From contig UREE01000054.1 of NCBI GenBank assembly GCA_900546825.1, forward strand, positions 1-14,764: 14,764 bases of DNA, read 5' to 3'. Positions within the stretch are counted from its first letter, which is position 1. Each line of letters begins with the position of its first letter. The notes below the pieces were generated by a model. That model saw only the letters and a list, made by a program, of their open reading frames with translations, was not told where the DNA came from and did no database searches. Of the stretch, positions 1-7,487 are shown in pieces. The DNA is from an uncultured Collinsella sp. (GTDB lineage: Bacteria; Actinomycetota; Coriobacteriia; Coriobacteriales; Coriobacteriaceae). The position numbers and the translations under genes were made by a program.

Positions 1-75
1 CCACTTAATGTGGCCTTCGTGCGAGCAGGACTGTCCGCAGTAGCGAATAAAGCTAAGCCGACCGACCCCAGCTAA
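1..75 (+). CDS. Possible 3' end of an unidentified upstream gene
   Basis: The first reading frame is open from the window edge to a TAA at 73-75, giving a 24-residue C-terminal tail that ends in KAKPTDPS. The other two forward frames hit stops at 5-7 and 41-43. The tail is moderately hydrophobic at first and then basic and polar. It stops 16 nt before the leuS ATG, with the leuS Shine-Dalgarno site in between, which is the spacing expected of an operon neighbour. An open stretch of 75 nt is not rare in GC-rich DNA, so this could also be non-coding leader. I do not recognise the product. Confidence 0.35.
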   Translation, partial: PLNVAFVRAGLSAVANKAKPTDPS

Positions 76-91
76 GATTAAAGGAGCTGAT

Positions 92-2668
92 ATGTGCGAT
101 TGCACAGATCATAAGGACGAGATTCCTGCCTACGACGCGCAGGCCATTGAGTCCAGGTGGATGAAGGCCTGGGAGGAGTCCAACCTCTTTGCCGTCGACA
201 CCGACGACAGCAAGCCCAAGAAGTATGTGCTCGAGATGTTCCCGTATCCGTCGGGCGACCTGCACATGGGCCACGCGCGCAACTATACCATCGGCGATGC
301 CATGGCCCGTCAGGCCCGCATGCGCGGCTTTGACGTGCTGCATCCCATCGGCTTTGACGCCTTTGGCCTGCCTGCCGAGAACGCCGCTATTAAGCACAAC
401 ACGCAGGCTGCCGCCTGGACGTATAAGAACATGGACCAGGCGCTCGCCACGATGAAGCGCATGGGTTTCTCCTACGATCTGGATCGCATGGTCAAGACCT
501 GCAGCCCCGACTACTACCGTTGGGGTCAGTGGATCTTTGAGAAGATGTGGGAAAAGGGCCTGGTCTACCGCAAGAAGAACCCGGTCAACTGGTGCCCCAC
601 CTGCAAGACCGTTCTGGCCAACGAGCAGGTCACCGAGGGCAAGTGCTGGCGCTGCGGCACCGAGCCCGAGAAGCGCGACCTTGAGCAGTGGTACTACAAG
701 ATCACCGAGTACTCTCAGGAGCTGCTCGACGATCTGGAGAAGCTCCCCGGCTGGCCCGAGCGCGTCAAGCAGATGCAGGCCAACTGGATCGGTCGCTCCG
801 AGGGCGCCGAGGTCGACTTTACCCTGTGCGACAAGGATGGCGAGCCCATCGAGGGCGACGAGGGCAAGATCACCGTCTTCACCACGCGTGCCGATACGCT
901 CTTTGGCGTCTCCTTCTTTGTCCTGGCTCCCGAGTACGCCGGCCTGCATGAGCTCGTCGAGGGCACGGAGTACGAGGAGGCCGTCACTAAGATCGTCGAG
1001 GACGCCAAGCATATCTCTGCCGTCGAGCGTGCCCAGGGCACCCTCGAGAAGCACGGTGCCTTTACCGGCCGCTACGTGGTGAACCCCGTCAACGGCGAGA
1101 AGGTCCCCGTGTGGGTTGCCGATTATGTCGTTGCCGACTACGGTACCGGTGCCGTCATGGCCGTTCCCTGTGGCGACCAGCGCGACTTTGAGTTTGCCCG
1201 TAAGTACGACCTGCCGATCGTGCCGATCATCCTGGACGACGACGATCGCGCTGCCGTCGAGGCCAGCGGCGAGACCATCGATACCTTCCATGCCGAGACC
1301 GTCGACTGGGATTGCGCTCACGCTGCCGAGGGCACGCTCGTCCAGTCCGGCAAGTACACCGGCATGCGCGGCGGCAAGCACTCCGAGGGCGAGGCCGCGA
1401 TCGTGGCCGACCTCGAGGCCATGGGCTGTGGCCGTCGCAAGGTCGAGTTCCGTCTGCGCGACTGGCTCATCAGCCGCCAGCGCTATTGGGGCAATCCCAT
1501 CCCGGCCATCCACTGCGAGCACTGCGGCATCGTGCCCGTGCCCGAGGATCAGCTGCCTGTGACGCTGCCCGAGAACCTGGACCTGGGCGCCGGCGAAACC
1601 CTCGCCGAGTGCAAGGAGTTCTACGAGACTACCTGCCCGATCTGCGGCCGCCCGGCCAAGCGCGAGACCGATACCATGGATACCTTCACCTGCTCCAGCT
1701 GGTATTACCTGCGCTATACCGACCCGCACAACACCGAGCTGCCCTTCTCCAAGGAAGCCGCCGACCGTTGGATGCCCGTCGATAACTACATCGGTGGCAT
1801 CGAGCACGCTATTCTGCACCTGCTCTACAGCCGCTTCTTTACCAAGGCCCTGCGCGACCTGGGTCTGCTGAGCGTGGACGAGCCCTTCACCAACCTGCTG
1901 TGCCAGGGCATGGTCAAGGACGAGAACGGCGACACCATGTCCAAGTCCAAGGGCAACGTCGTGCCCCCGAGCTCGGTCATCGAGCCCTACGGCGCCGACA
2001 CCATGCGTTTGGCGATCCTGTTTATCGCCCCGCCCGAGAAGGACTTCGACTGGGATCCCAAGGCCGTTGAGGGCGCCAACCGCTTCATCAAGCGCGCCTG
2101 GCGTATCGTGTGGCAGCTCGTCCAGTCCGGCGACGCCAACGTGGCCTTTGACAAGTCCGCGCTCGACGAGGTTGCGATGAAGCTCTATCGCGAGCGTCAC
2201 CGCACCATCGCCAAGTGCACCGAGGACTTCGATCGCGGCCAGTTCAACACCGCGATCTCGGCCGTCATGGAGCTCGTCAACGCGGCGAGCGCCTACCTCA
2301 ACGCCACCGAGGGTGCTACCCGCGACAAGGCGCTGTGCTACGGCGTGGCTAAGGATATCGTGAGCGTCCTTGCCCCCATCTGCCCGTTCTGGGCCGACGA
2401 GCTGTGGCACGAGGCCCTCGGCTGCGAGGGCAACGCCTACACCGCCGCCTGGCCCGAGTTCGACCTGGCCGAGTCCGTTGAGGACACGGTGCAGATCGTG
2501 GTCCAGGTGCTCGGCAAGGTCCGCGGTCGCGTCGACGTTGCCCGCGATGCCTCCAATGAGGATATGCAGGCTGCCGCCGAGGCCGCCGTCGCCAAGTGGC
2601 TCGAGGGCAAGACGGTCGTCAAGGCCATCTGCGTGCCCGGCAAGCTGGTCAACCTGGTGGTCAAGTAA
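92..2668 (+). CDS. leuS: Leucyl-tRNA synthetase
   Basis: Class I aminoacyl-tRNA synthetase that charges tRNA-Leu with leucine in the cytoplasm. The 858 residues match the usual bacterial length (about 860). The HIGH motif is HMGH at residues 58-61 within a PYPSGDLHMGH context, and the KMSKS loop appears as TMSKS at 615-619. Four cysteines at 168/171/185/188 and another four at 475/478/515/518 look like zinc-binding knuckles. The CP1 editing domain spans about 230-430, with a threonine-rich segment around 261-272 and the DQRD element at 362-365. The conserved His normally before DQRD is Gly here. The anticodon-binding and C-terminal tRNA-binding domains follow from about residue 650. The ATG at 92 is preceded by AAGGAG at 81-86 with a 5-nt spacer. 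It is transcribed separately from the rimP cluster because a terminator follows it. Identification is certain from the motifs. Confidence 0.98.
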   Translation: MCDCTDHKDEIPAYDAQAIESRWMKAWEESNLFAVDTDDSKPKKYVLEMFPYPSGDLHMGHARNYTIGDAMARQARMRGFDVLHPIGFDAFGLPAENAAIKHNTQAAAWTYKNMDQALATMKRMGFSYDLDRMVKTCSPDYYRWGQWIFEKMWEKGLVYRKKNPVNWCPTCKTVLANEQVTEGKCWRCGTEPEKRDLEQWYYKITEYSQELLDDLEKLPGWPERVKQMQANWIGRSEGAEVDFTLCDKDGEPIEGDEGKITVFTTRADTLFGVSFFVLAPEYAGLHELVEGTEYEEAVTKIVEDAKHISAVERAQGTLEKHGAFTGRYVVNPVNGEKVPVWVADYVVADYGTGAVMAVPCGDQRDFEFARKYDLPIVPIILDDDDRAAVEASGETIDTFHAETVDWDCAHAAEGTLVQSGKYTGMRGGKHSEGEAAIVADLEAMGCGRRKVEFRLRDWLISRQRYWGNPIPAIHCEHCGIVPVPEDQLPVTLPENLDLGAGETLAECKEFYETTCPICGRPAKRETDTMDTFTCSSWYYLRYTDPHNTELPFSKEAADRWMPVDNYIGGIEHAILHLLYSRFFTKALRDLGLLSVDEPFTNLLCQGMVKDENGDTMSKSKGNVVPPSSVIEPYGADTMRLAILFIAPPEKDFDWDPKAVEGANRFIKRAWRIVWQLVQSGDANVAFDKSALDEVAMKLYRERHRTIAKCTEDFDRGQFNTAISAVMELVNAASAYLNATEGATRDKALCYGVAKDIVSVLAPICPFWADELWHEALGCEGNAYTAAWPEFDLAESVEDTVQIVVQVLGKVRGRVDVARDASNEDMQAAAEAAVAKWLEGKTVVKAICVPGKLVNLVVK

Positions 2669-2697
2669 GCACTGCGCGCTTAGCTGACGCATTAAAG

Positions 2698-2732
2698 ACG
2701 AGGGACGATCCGGCTGGGTCGCCCCTCGTTTT
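2698..2732 (+). terminator. Intrinsic terminator after leuS
   Basis: Inverted repeat ACGAGGG (2698-2704) and CCCTCGT (2723-2729), extended inside by CGA/TCG after one mismatch, followed by a run of four T (2729-2732). It lies 30 nt after the leuS stop codon and separates leuS from the rimP transcription unit. The A-rich flank on the 5' side would allow some termination in the opposite direction too. Confidence 0.8.
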
Positions 2733-2819
2733 GCGTGTGCCCGACCAAGTGCTTGAGGTCAATTGTCCTATTCTTGTGGAGAAGCTGTGCGCACGCTGAC
2801 CTGCAGATTCGTACTGTGC

Positions 2820-2848
2820 TTGCACGTTTTCGCAGCTACTGGTATAGT
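2820..2848 (+). promoter_or_regulatory. Sigma-70-type promoter of the rimP-nusA-infB cluster
   Basis: A -35 box TTGCAC (2820-2825) and a -10 box TATAGT (2843-2848) are separated by exactly 17 nt. A TG two bases before the -10 (TGG-TATAGT) makes it an extended -10 promoter. The predicted transcription start is near 2855. It lies between the leuS terminator and rimP, about 72 nt upstream of the rimP start codon, so it is the obvious promoter of the large downstream cluster. No start-site mapping is available, so the assignment rests on sequence match and position. Confidence 0.8.
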
Positions 2849-2873
2849 TTGCTTGCAAATGAAGTTGTAATTG

Positions 2874-2906
2874 AAAGAAGTGGGGTTTCGGCCCCGCTTC
2901 TTTTTT
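2874..2906 (+). terminator. Leader terminator / putative attenuator ahead of rimP-nusA
   Basis: A stem of AAAGAAGTGGGG (2874-2885) pairs with CCCCGCTTCTTT (2892-2903), with one G-T wobble, around a TTTCGG loop. It runs into six T residues (2901-2906). This is a strong intrinsic terminator placed about 20 nt after the predicted start site and only 21 nt before the rimP ATG. Its position inside the leader of the operon that encodes NusA suggests attenuation. Leader attenuation by NusA is, as I recall, known for the Bacillus subtilis ylxS-nusA operon. Whether NusA acts here is inference, and no competing antiterminator fold is obvious. Confidence 0.75.
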
Positions 2907-2926
2907 GTATGGATGGAGGTGCCGCA

Positions 2927-3421
2927 ATGGTCAAGACCAAGACCGAGCAGGCGATCATCGACGCACTCGAGGCCGTCGCTCCCCAGCACGATGTCGACAT
3001 CGTCGACGTCGAGCTCGTGGGTGCCACTAAGGCCCCCTGCGTGCGCGTGCGTATCGAGGGTGCCGAGGGTCAGAGCCTGTCGCTCAACGACGTCACGGCC
3101 AACACCAAGTGGGTCGGCGATGTGATTGAGGAGCTCGATCCTATCTCTTCGAGCTATACGCTCGAGGTGTCGAGCCCGGGTATGGCGCGCCCGCTGCGCC
3201 GTCCGTGCGACTTTGCCCGCTTTGTGGGCGAGAACTGCGAGCTCACCTTCACCGCCACCGAGGGCCGTCGCAAGTACACCGGCAAGATTGTCGCTGGGAC
3301 CGAGACCGACGTTACCCTCGAGCTCGAGGACGGCGAGACCGTCACCCTCGATTTCTCTGATGTTAAAAAGTGCAAGTTGAAGCCTACCTACGACTTCAAG
3401 CCCGCGAAGGAAGGAAAGTAA
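2927..3421 (+). CDS. rimP: Ribosome maturation factor RimP
   Basis: Cytoplasmic 30S assembly factor that helps ribosomal protein S12 join the subunit. The protein has 164 residues, close to the family's usual 150-180. The N-terminal alpha/beta domain carries DIVDVELVG (24-32), followed by the family signature YTLEVSSPGMARPL at 77-90. The C-terminal SH3-like beta barrel starts at about residue 97. The start at ATG 2927 is chosen because GGAGG (2915-2919) lies 7 nt upstream. The frame stays open further upstream, but that stretch holds the operon promoter and leader terminator, and an in-frame ATG at 2909 lacks a Shine-Dalgarno site. The nusA start codon follows the rimP stop by 1 nt, and this rimP-nusA order is conserved across bacteria. 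Confidence 0.95.
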   Translation: MVKTKTEQAIIDALEAVAPQHDVDIVDVELVGATKAPCVRVRIEGAEGQSLSLNDVTANTKWVGDVIEELDPISSSYTLEVSSPGMARPLRRPCDFARFVGENCELTFTATEGRRKYTGKIVAGTETDVTLELEDGETVTLDFSDVKKCKLKPTYDFKPAKEGK

Positions 3422-3422
3422 G

Positions 3423-4670
3423 ATGGCAGCATCCGACATGATGTCCGCCCTGATGGAGCTTTGCCAGGAGAAGCACATCGACCAGCTCTACCTGATCGAC
3501 CGCCTGGAGCAGTCGCTCGCTAAGAGCTATGCCGAGATCCTGCATCTTGAGTGGGGCGCCAAGGTGACCATCGACCGCACCACCGGCAAGATCTACGTCT
3601 ACCGCCTGGAGCCGATCGACGATTCCATGGACGAGGAGGGCAACTTCACCGAGTTCGAGGAGATCGACGTCACCCCCAAGAACACGAGCCGCATCGCTGC
3701 CCAGCACGCCAAGGCCGAGATCAACGCCATCGTGCGCAACTCCGCCCGAGAGCAGATCTACGAGGAGTTCTCCGGCCGCATCGGTGATCTCATCAGCGGT
3801 ATCGTGCTGCAGTCCACGCCCGACTTCACGATCGTCAAGATCCGCGAGGGCGTCGAGGCCGAGCTTCCGCACTTCGACCAGCGCCGTTACGAGAACGAGC
3901 GCAACGAGCGTCCGATGGGCGAGCGCTACCTGCACAACCAGCACATCAAGGCCGTGATCATCGACGTTCGCGACCCCAACTCCAACCTGCAGCCGGTTCG
4001 TGGCGAGCACAGCCGTCCGCCGATTGTCATCTCGCGTACCCACCCCGAGCTCATGCGTCGTCTGTTTGAGCAGGAGGTGCCCGAGATCTATGAGGGCACC
4101 GTCCAGATCAAGTCGATCGCCCGCGAGCCCGGTCAGCGCTCCAAGGTCGCCGTCCACTCGCTCGACGACCGTCTGGATCCCGTGGGCGCCTGCGTCGGCC
4201 CCAAGGGCAGCCGTGTTCGCGCTGTCGTGGGCGAGCTCCGTGGCGAGCGCGTCGACGTCATCCTGTGGGATGCCGATCCTGCCGTCTACGTCGCCAACGC
4301 CCTGTCGCCTGCTAAGGTCACCCGCGTCCTCATCGACGAGGAGAAGGCCTACGCCGGCGTCATCGTGCCCGACGACCAGCTGTCCCTCGCCATCGGCAAG
4401 GAGGGCCAGAACGCCCGCCTCGCCGCGCGCCTGACCGGCTGGCACATCGACATCAAGTCCGAGACGCTTGCCGCCGACATCCTCAAGAACGTTCCCGTTC
4501 ACGAGGAGCCCGCCGCCGACCTGATCGGTGACGAGGAGGACGAGGACGTCCGCCGCTGCGAGTACGTGTCCGAGGACGGCATCCAGTGCCGCAACCAGGC
4601 TCGTCCCGGCTCCCGTTTCTGCGGTGTCCACGACACCGACGCCTTCGATGATGCGGAGGACCTGATCTAG
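3423..4670 (+). CDS. nusA: Transcription termination/antitermination factor NusA with a Cys/His-rich tail
   Basis: NusA binds RNA polymerase and nascent RNA and modulates pausing, intrinsic termination and antitermination. The 415 residues hold the polymerase-binding N-terminal domain (about 1-115), an S1 domain (about 118-185), and two KH domains with GxxG-type loops at GPKG (259-262) and GKEG (325-328). Instead of the acidic AR repeats of the Escherichia coli protein, it ends in an acidic linker (about 361-377). A C-x9-C-x10-C-x2-H cluster follows (C379, C389, C400, H403), then a second acidic run. That cluster looks like a small zinc-binding module. AAGGA at 3411-3415 lies 7 nt before the ATG, inside the end of rimP. 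NusA may regulate its own operon through the leader terminator at 2874-2906, which is inference. Confidence 0.96.
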   Translation: MAASDMMSALMELCQEKHIDQLYLIDRLEQSLAKSYAEILHLEWGAKVTIDRTTGKIYVYRLEPIDDSMDEEGNFTEFEEIDVTPKNTSRIAAQHAKAEINAIVRNSAREQIYEEFSGRIGDLISGIVLQSTPDFTIVKIREGVEAELPHFDQRRYENERNERPMGERYLHNQHIKAVIIDVRDPNSNLQPVRGEHSRPPIVISRTHPELMRRLFEQEVPEIYEGTVQIKSIAREPGQRSKVAVHSLDDRLDPVGACVGPKGSRVRAVVGELRGERVDVILWDADPAVYVANALSPAKVTRVLIDEEKAYAGVIVPDDQLSLAIGKEGQNARLAARLTGWHIDIKSETLAADILKNVPVHEEPAADLIGDEEDEDVRRCEYVSEDGIQCRNQARPGSRFCGVHDTDAFDDAEDLI

Positions 4671-4679
4671 CGCGCGGTC

Positions 4680-4740
4680 GCGCCGGGCGGGTCCCGGCGC
4701 ATCTCCCACGCTCGTTCAGTCTCTAGGCACCCAAGGTGCC
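4680..4740 (+). other. Two perfect hairpins in the nusA-infB gap
   Basis: The 91-nt gap holds GCGCCGGG (4680-4687) paired with CCCGGCGC (4693-4700) around a 5-nt loop. It also holds GGCACC (4726-4731) paired with GGTGCC (4735-4740) around CAA. Neither has a T run, so they are not ordinary terminators. The second ends about 10 nt before the infB Shine-Dalgarno site (AGGTGA, 4750-4755). Plausible roles are RNA stability, processing or pausing. No gene fits here, although ylxR and often ylxQ occupy this place in many Gram-positive bacteria. Confidence 0.6.
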
Positions 4741-4761
4741 AGAAAGGGTAGGTGAAGTCAT

Positions 4762-7476
4762 ATGGCAAAAGTCCGTGTGTCCACCCTGGCCAAAGAGTTC
4801 GGCATGACCTCCAAGGAACTGATGGGTCATCTTGCCGATATGAAGATTCCCGCTAAGTCCGCTTCCTCCACTCTGGAGGACGCCTATGTCGCCATGGTCC
4901 GCAAGCAGCTCGCCTCGGTGATCGAGGCCCGCGCTCAGGAAGTCGAGGCCGCCAAGCAGGCCGAGGAGCAGGCAGCTGCCGCCGAGGAGGCCGCTCGCGC
5001 CGCCGAGGCCGAGCGCGAGCGCATCGCCGCCGAGAAGGCCCGCGAGGAGGAGCGCCGCCAGTTTGCCGCAGCCCAGGCCGCCGAGGAGGCTGCCCGCGCT
5101 GAGGCCGAGGCCAAGAAGAAGGCCGAGCAGGAGCGCCTTGCCCGCGAGAAGGAGGAGGCTGCCCGCGAGGCCCAGCGCCGCGCCGTTCCCGCTTCCGACT
5201 CCGGTTCGCGCTTCCGTTCGCTGCTTGACCAGATCGCCGCACAGGAGACCGTGCTCAAGGAGAAGAAGGACGCCGAGGACAAGGCCAAGGCCGAGCGCGC
5301 CGCCGAGCGCGGTAACCGTCGTGGCGGCAACAACGACCGCCGCGGTGGCCGTCGTAACGATCGCAACGCCTCCGACAACAACTCCGAGCGCAACGCCTCC
5401 GAGAGCCGTCCGCACAGCCATCGCACCAACGCCAGCAACAACGTCGCTGCCGGCATGGACTTCCCCAACCCCGACAAGCAGGGCAAGGGCAAGAAGCGCA
5501 AGGGCGGTCACAACAACGAAGAGGACCACTACAGCCGCATGGCTCGCGAGGCCGAGGAGTACAGCCGCGAGAAGGTGCTCGAGGAGGCTCGTGCTGCCGT
5601 CGAGGAGGCCTCTCGCGAGTCCACCGGTCGCCGCAAGAAGCGCAAGGAGAAGCGCGAGCGCGAGGCTGCCAAGGCTCAGGAGGAGCGCAAGATAGAGGAG
5701 GCGCTGGCCCAGGGCGTGAACCCCGAGGACCTCGACGCCATCAAGGTCTCCCAGGGCGTTACCGTCCAGGAGCTCGCCGAGGCGCTCGACGTTCCGGCTA
5801 ACGACATCATCAAGCGCCTGTTCCTGCTTGGTACGCCGCTCACCATGACGCAGTCCATGTCCGACGACCTTGTCGAGCTCGTCGCTGACGACCTGGGCCG
5901 TCAGATCAAGATCATCACCCCCGAGGAGGAGAACACCTTCTCGTTCTACGACGATCCCGCCGACCTTAAGCCCCGCGCCCCGGTCGTCACCGTCATGGGC
6001 CACGTCGACCACGGCAAGACGAGCCTCCTCGACGCCATCCGTCACACCGGCGTCGCTGCCGGCGAGGCGGGCGGCATTACGCAGGCCATCGGCGCTTCGC
6101 AGGTCATGATCAACGACCGCAAGATCACCTTCATCGATACCCCGGGCCACGCGACCTTTACGGCCATGCGTGCCCGCGGTGCCAAGGTGACCGACATCGT
6201 CATCCTGATCGTCGCCGCCGACGACGGCGTCATGCCTCAGACCATCGAGTCGATCAACCACGCCAAGGCCGCCGGCGTACCCATCGTCGTCGCCGTCAAC
6301 AAGATCGATAAGCCGGGCGCCAACCCCGACCGCGTGCGCCAGGAGCTCACCGAGTACGGCATCATCCCCGAGGAGTGGGGCGGACAGAACATGTTCGTCA
6401 ACATCTCGGCTAAGCAGAAGATCGGTATCGACGACCTTCTCGAGACCGTGCTGCTCCAGGCCGACGTGCTCGAGCTCAAGGCCAACCCCGACACCTTTGC
6501 TTCCGGTAACGTCCTCGAGGCTAAGCTCGACAAGGGCCGCGGTTCGGTTGCCACGGTTCTCGTGACCCGCGGTACCCTGCACGTGGGCGATACGCTGGTC
6601 GCCGGCCTTACCTACGGCCGCGTCCGCGCCATGCTCGATCCCAAGGGCAACGCCGTCACCGAGGCCGGCCCCTCCGACGCCGTCGAGATCTTGGGCCTGC
6701 AGTCCGTGCCCAACGCCGGTGACGAGTTCCGCGTGTTCGAGGACGAGCGCGAGGCTCGCGCCCTGGCCGATGAGCGTTCGCTCAAGGCACGTATCGAGGA
6801 GCAGAGCCGCGTGAAGCATGTTACGCTCGAGAACCTCTTCGAGACCATCGCCGACGCCGAGGTCAAGGAGCTCAACCTGATCATCAAGGCCGACGTCCAG
6901 GGTTCCATCGAGGCCCTTCAGGACTCGCTCGACAAGATGGATCAGTCCGAGGTCCGCATCAACACGATCCACTCCGCCGTCGGTGCCATCAACGAGACCG
7001 ACGTCGTCCTGGCCGACGCCTCTAATGCCATCATCATCGGCTTTGGCGTGCGTCCCGACGGTAAGGCCCGCTCCGCCGCCGAGCGCGAGGGCGTCGAGAT
7101 CCGTTGCTACGACGTTATCTACAAGTGCCTCGAGGAGCTCGACGCTGCCCGTATCGGCATGCTCAAGCCCACCGAGGTCGAGGTCTCCACGGGTACCGCG
7201 ACCGTCTTGGACACCTTCAAGGTGCCCAAAGTCGGCATCGCCGCCGGTGTCCGCGTCGAGGAGGGCGAGATCGCCGCGACCGATTCCGTGCGCCTGGTGC
7301 GCGACGGCATCGTGGTCTTCAACGGTAAGATCGCCTCGATGCGCCACTACAAAGACGAGGCCAAGAGCCTCAAGAGCGGTTCCGAGGGCGGCATTGGCCT
7401 GGAGAACTTCCAGGACATCAAGCCCGGCGACCAGATCGAGGGTTACCGCATCGACCAGGTTGCCCGTACTGAGTAG
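4762..7476 (+). CDS. infB: Translation initiation factor IF2
   Basis: GTPase that places initiator fMet-tRNA on the 30S subunit and promotes subunit joining. The 904 residues match the long bacterial form. An IF2N module occupies residues 1-50. It is followed by a very charged Ala/Glu/Lys/Arg helix or coiled coil (about 53-145) and an Arg/Asn/Gly-rich low-complexity stretch (about 183-230). A second charged segment precedes a second IF2N module (about 325-385). The G domain carries GHVDHGKT (413-420), DTPGH (459-463), NKID (513-516) and SAK (549-551). Domains II to IV fill the rest and bind the ribosome and fMet-tRNA. AGGTGA at 4750-4755 supports the ATG. rbfA starts 11 nt after the stop. All GTPase motifs are intact. 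Confidence 0.98.
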   Translation: MAKVRVSTLAKEFGMTSKELMGHLADMKIPAKSASSTLEDAYVAMVRKQLASVIEARAQEVEAAKQAEEQAAAAEEAARAAEAERERIAAEKAREEERRQFAAAQAAEEAARAEAEAKKKAEQERLAREKEEAAREAQRRAVPASDSGSRFRSLLDQIAAQETVLKEKKDAEDKAKAERAAERGNRRGGNNDRRGGRRNDRNASDNNSERNASESRPHSHRTNASNNVAAGMDFPNPDKQGKGKKRKGGHNNEEDHYSRMAREAEEYSREKVLEEARAAVEEASRESTGRRKKRKEKREREAAKAQEERKIEEALAQGVNPEDLDAIKVSQGVTVQELAEALDVPANDIIKRLFLLGTPLTMTQSMSDDLVELVADDLGRQIKIITPEEENTFSFYDDPADLKPRAPVVTVMGHVDHGKTSLLDAIRHTGVAAGEAGGITQAIGASQVMINDRKITFIDTPGHATFTAMRARGAKVTDIVILIVAADDGVMPQTIESINHAKAAGVPIVVAVNKIDKPGANPDRVRQELTEYGIIPEEWGGQNMFVNISAKQKIGIDDLLETVLLQADVLELKANPDTFASGNVLEAKLDKGRGSVATVLVTRGTLHVGDTLVAGLTYGRVRAMLDPKGNAVTEAGPSDAVEILGLQSVPNAGDEFRVFEDEREARALADERSLKARIEEQSRVKHVTLENLFETIADAEVKELNLIIKADVQGSIEALQDSLDKMDQSEVRINTIHSAVGAINETDVVLADASNAIIIGFGVRPDGKARSAAEREGVEIRCYDVIYKCLEELDAARIGMLKPTEVEVSTGTATVLDTFKVPKVGIAAGVRVEEGEIAATDSVRLVRDGIVVFNGKIASMRHYKDEAKSLKSGSEGGIGLENFQDIKPGDQIEGYRIDQVARTE

Positions 7477-7487
7477 GGGGTAGCGCT

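Noticed and set aside
1..91. T-box riboswitch ahead of leuS
   Set aside because: No T-box core sequence, antiterminator or terminator is visible in the 91 nt available. The upstream sequence is outside the window, so this is only a rejection of what can be seen.
53..2692. An 879-codon open frame on the - strand across leuS, and similar antisense frames of 437, 874, 602 and 307 codons across nusA, infB, dnaG and rpoD
   Set aside because: They mirror strong codon bias of the sense genes (almost no TTA, CTA or TCA codons), have no plausible starts, no recognisable domains and repetitive Gly/Leu/Val/Asp composition. The sense genes are certain.
2859..2870. A three-codon reading frame (ATG AAG TTG TAA) just before the leader terminator, as a possible leader peptide
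   Set aside because: It would begin only about 4 nt after the predicted transcription start, with no Shine-Dalgarno site. A frame this short occurs easily by chance.
2735..2926. Upstream extension of the rimP reading frame by 64 codons
   Set aside because: This stretch contains the promoter at 2820-2848 and the hairpin with six T at 2874-2906. The ATG at 2927 has a good Shine-Dalgarno site and the resulting length fits the family.
4671..4761. A small ylxR-like gene hidden between nusA and infB
   Set aside because: The gap is 91 nt, too short for the roughly 90-residue protein, and no start codon with a ribosome binding site leads into a separate frame.
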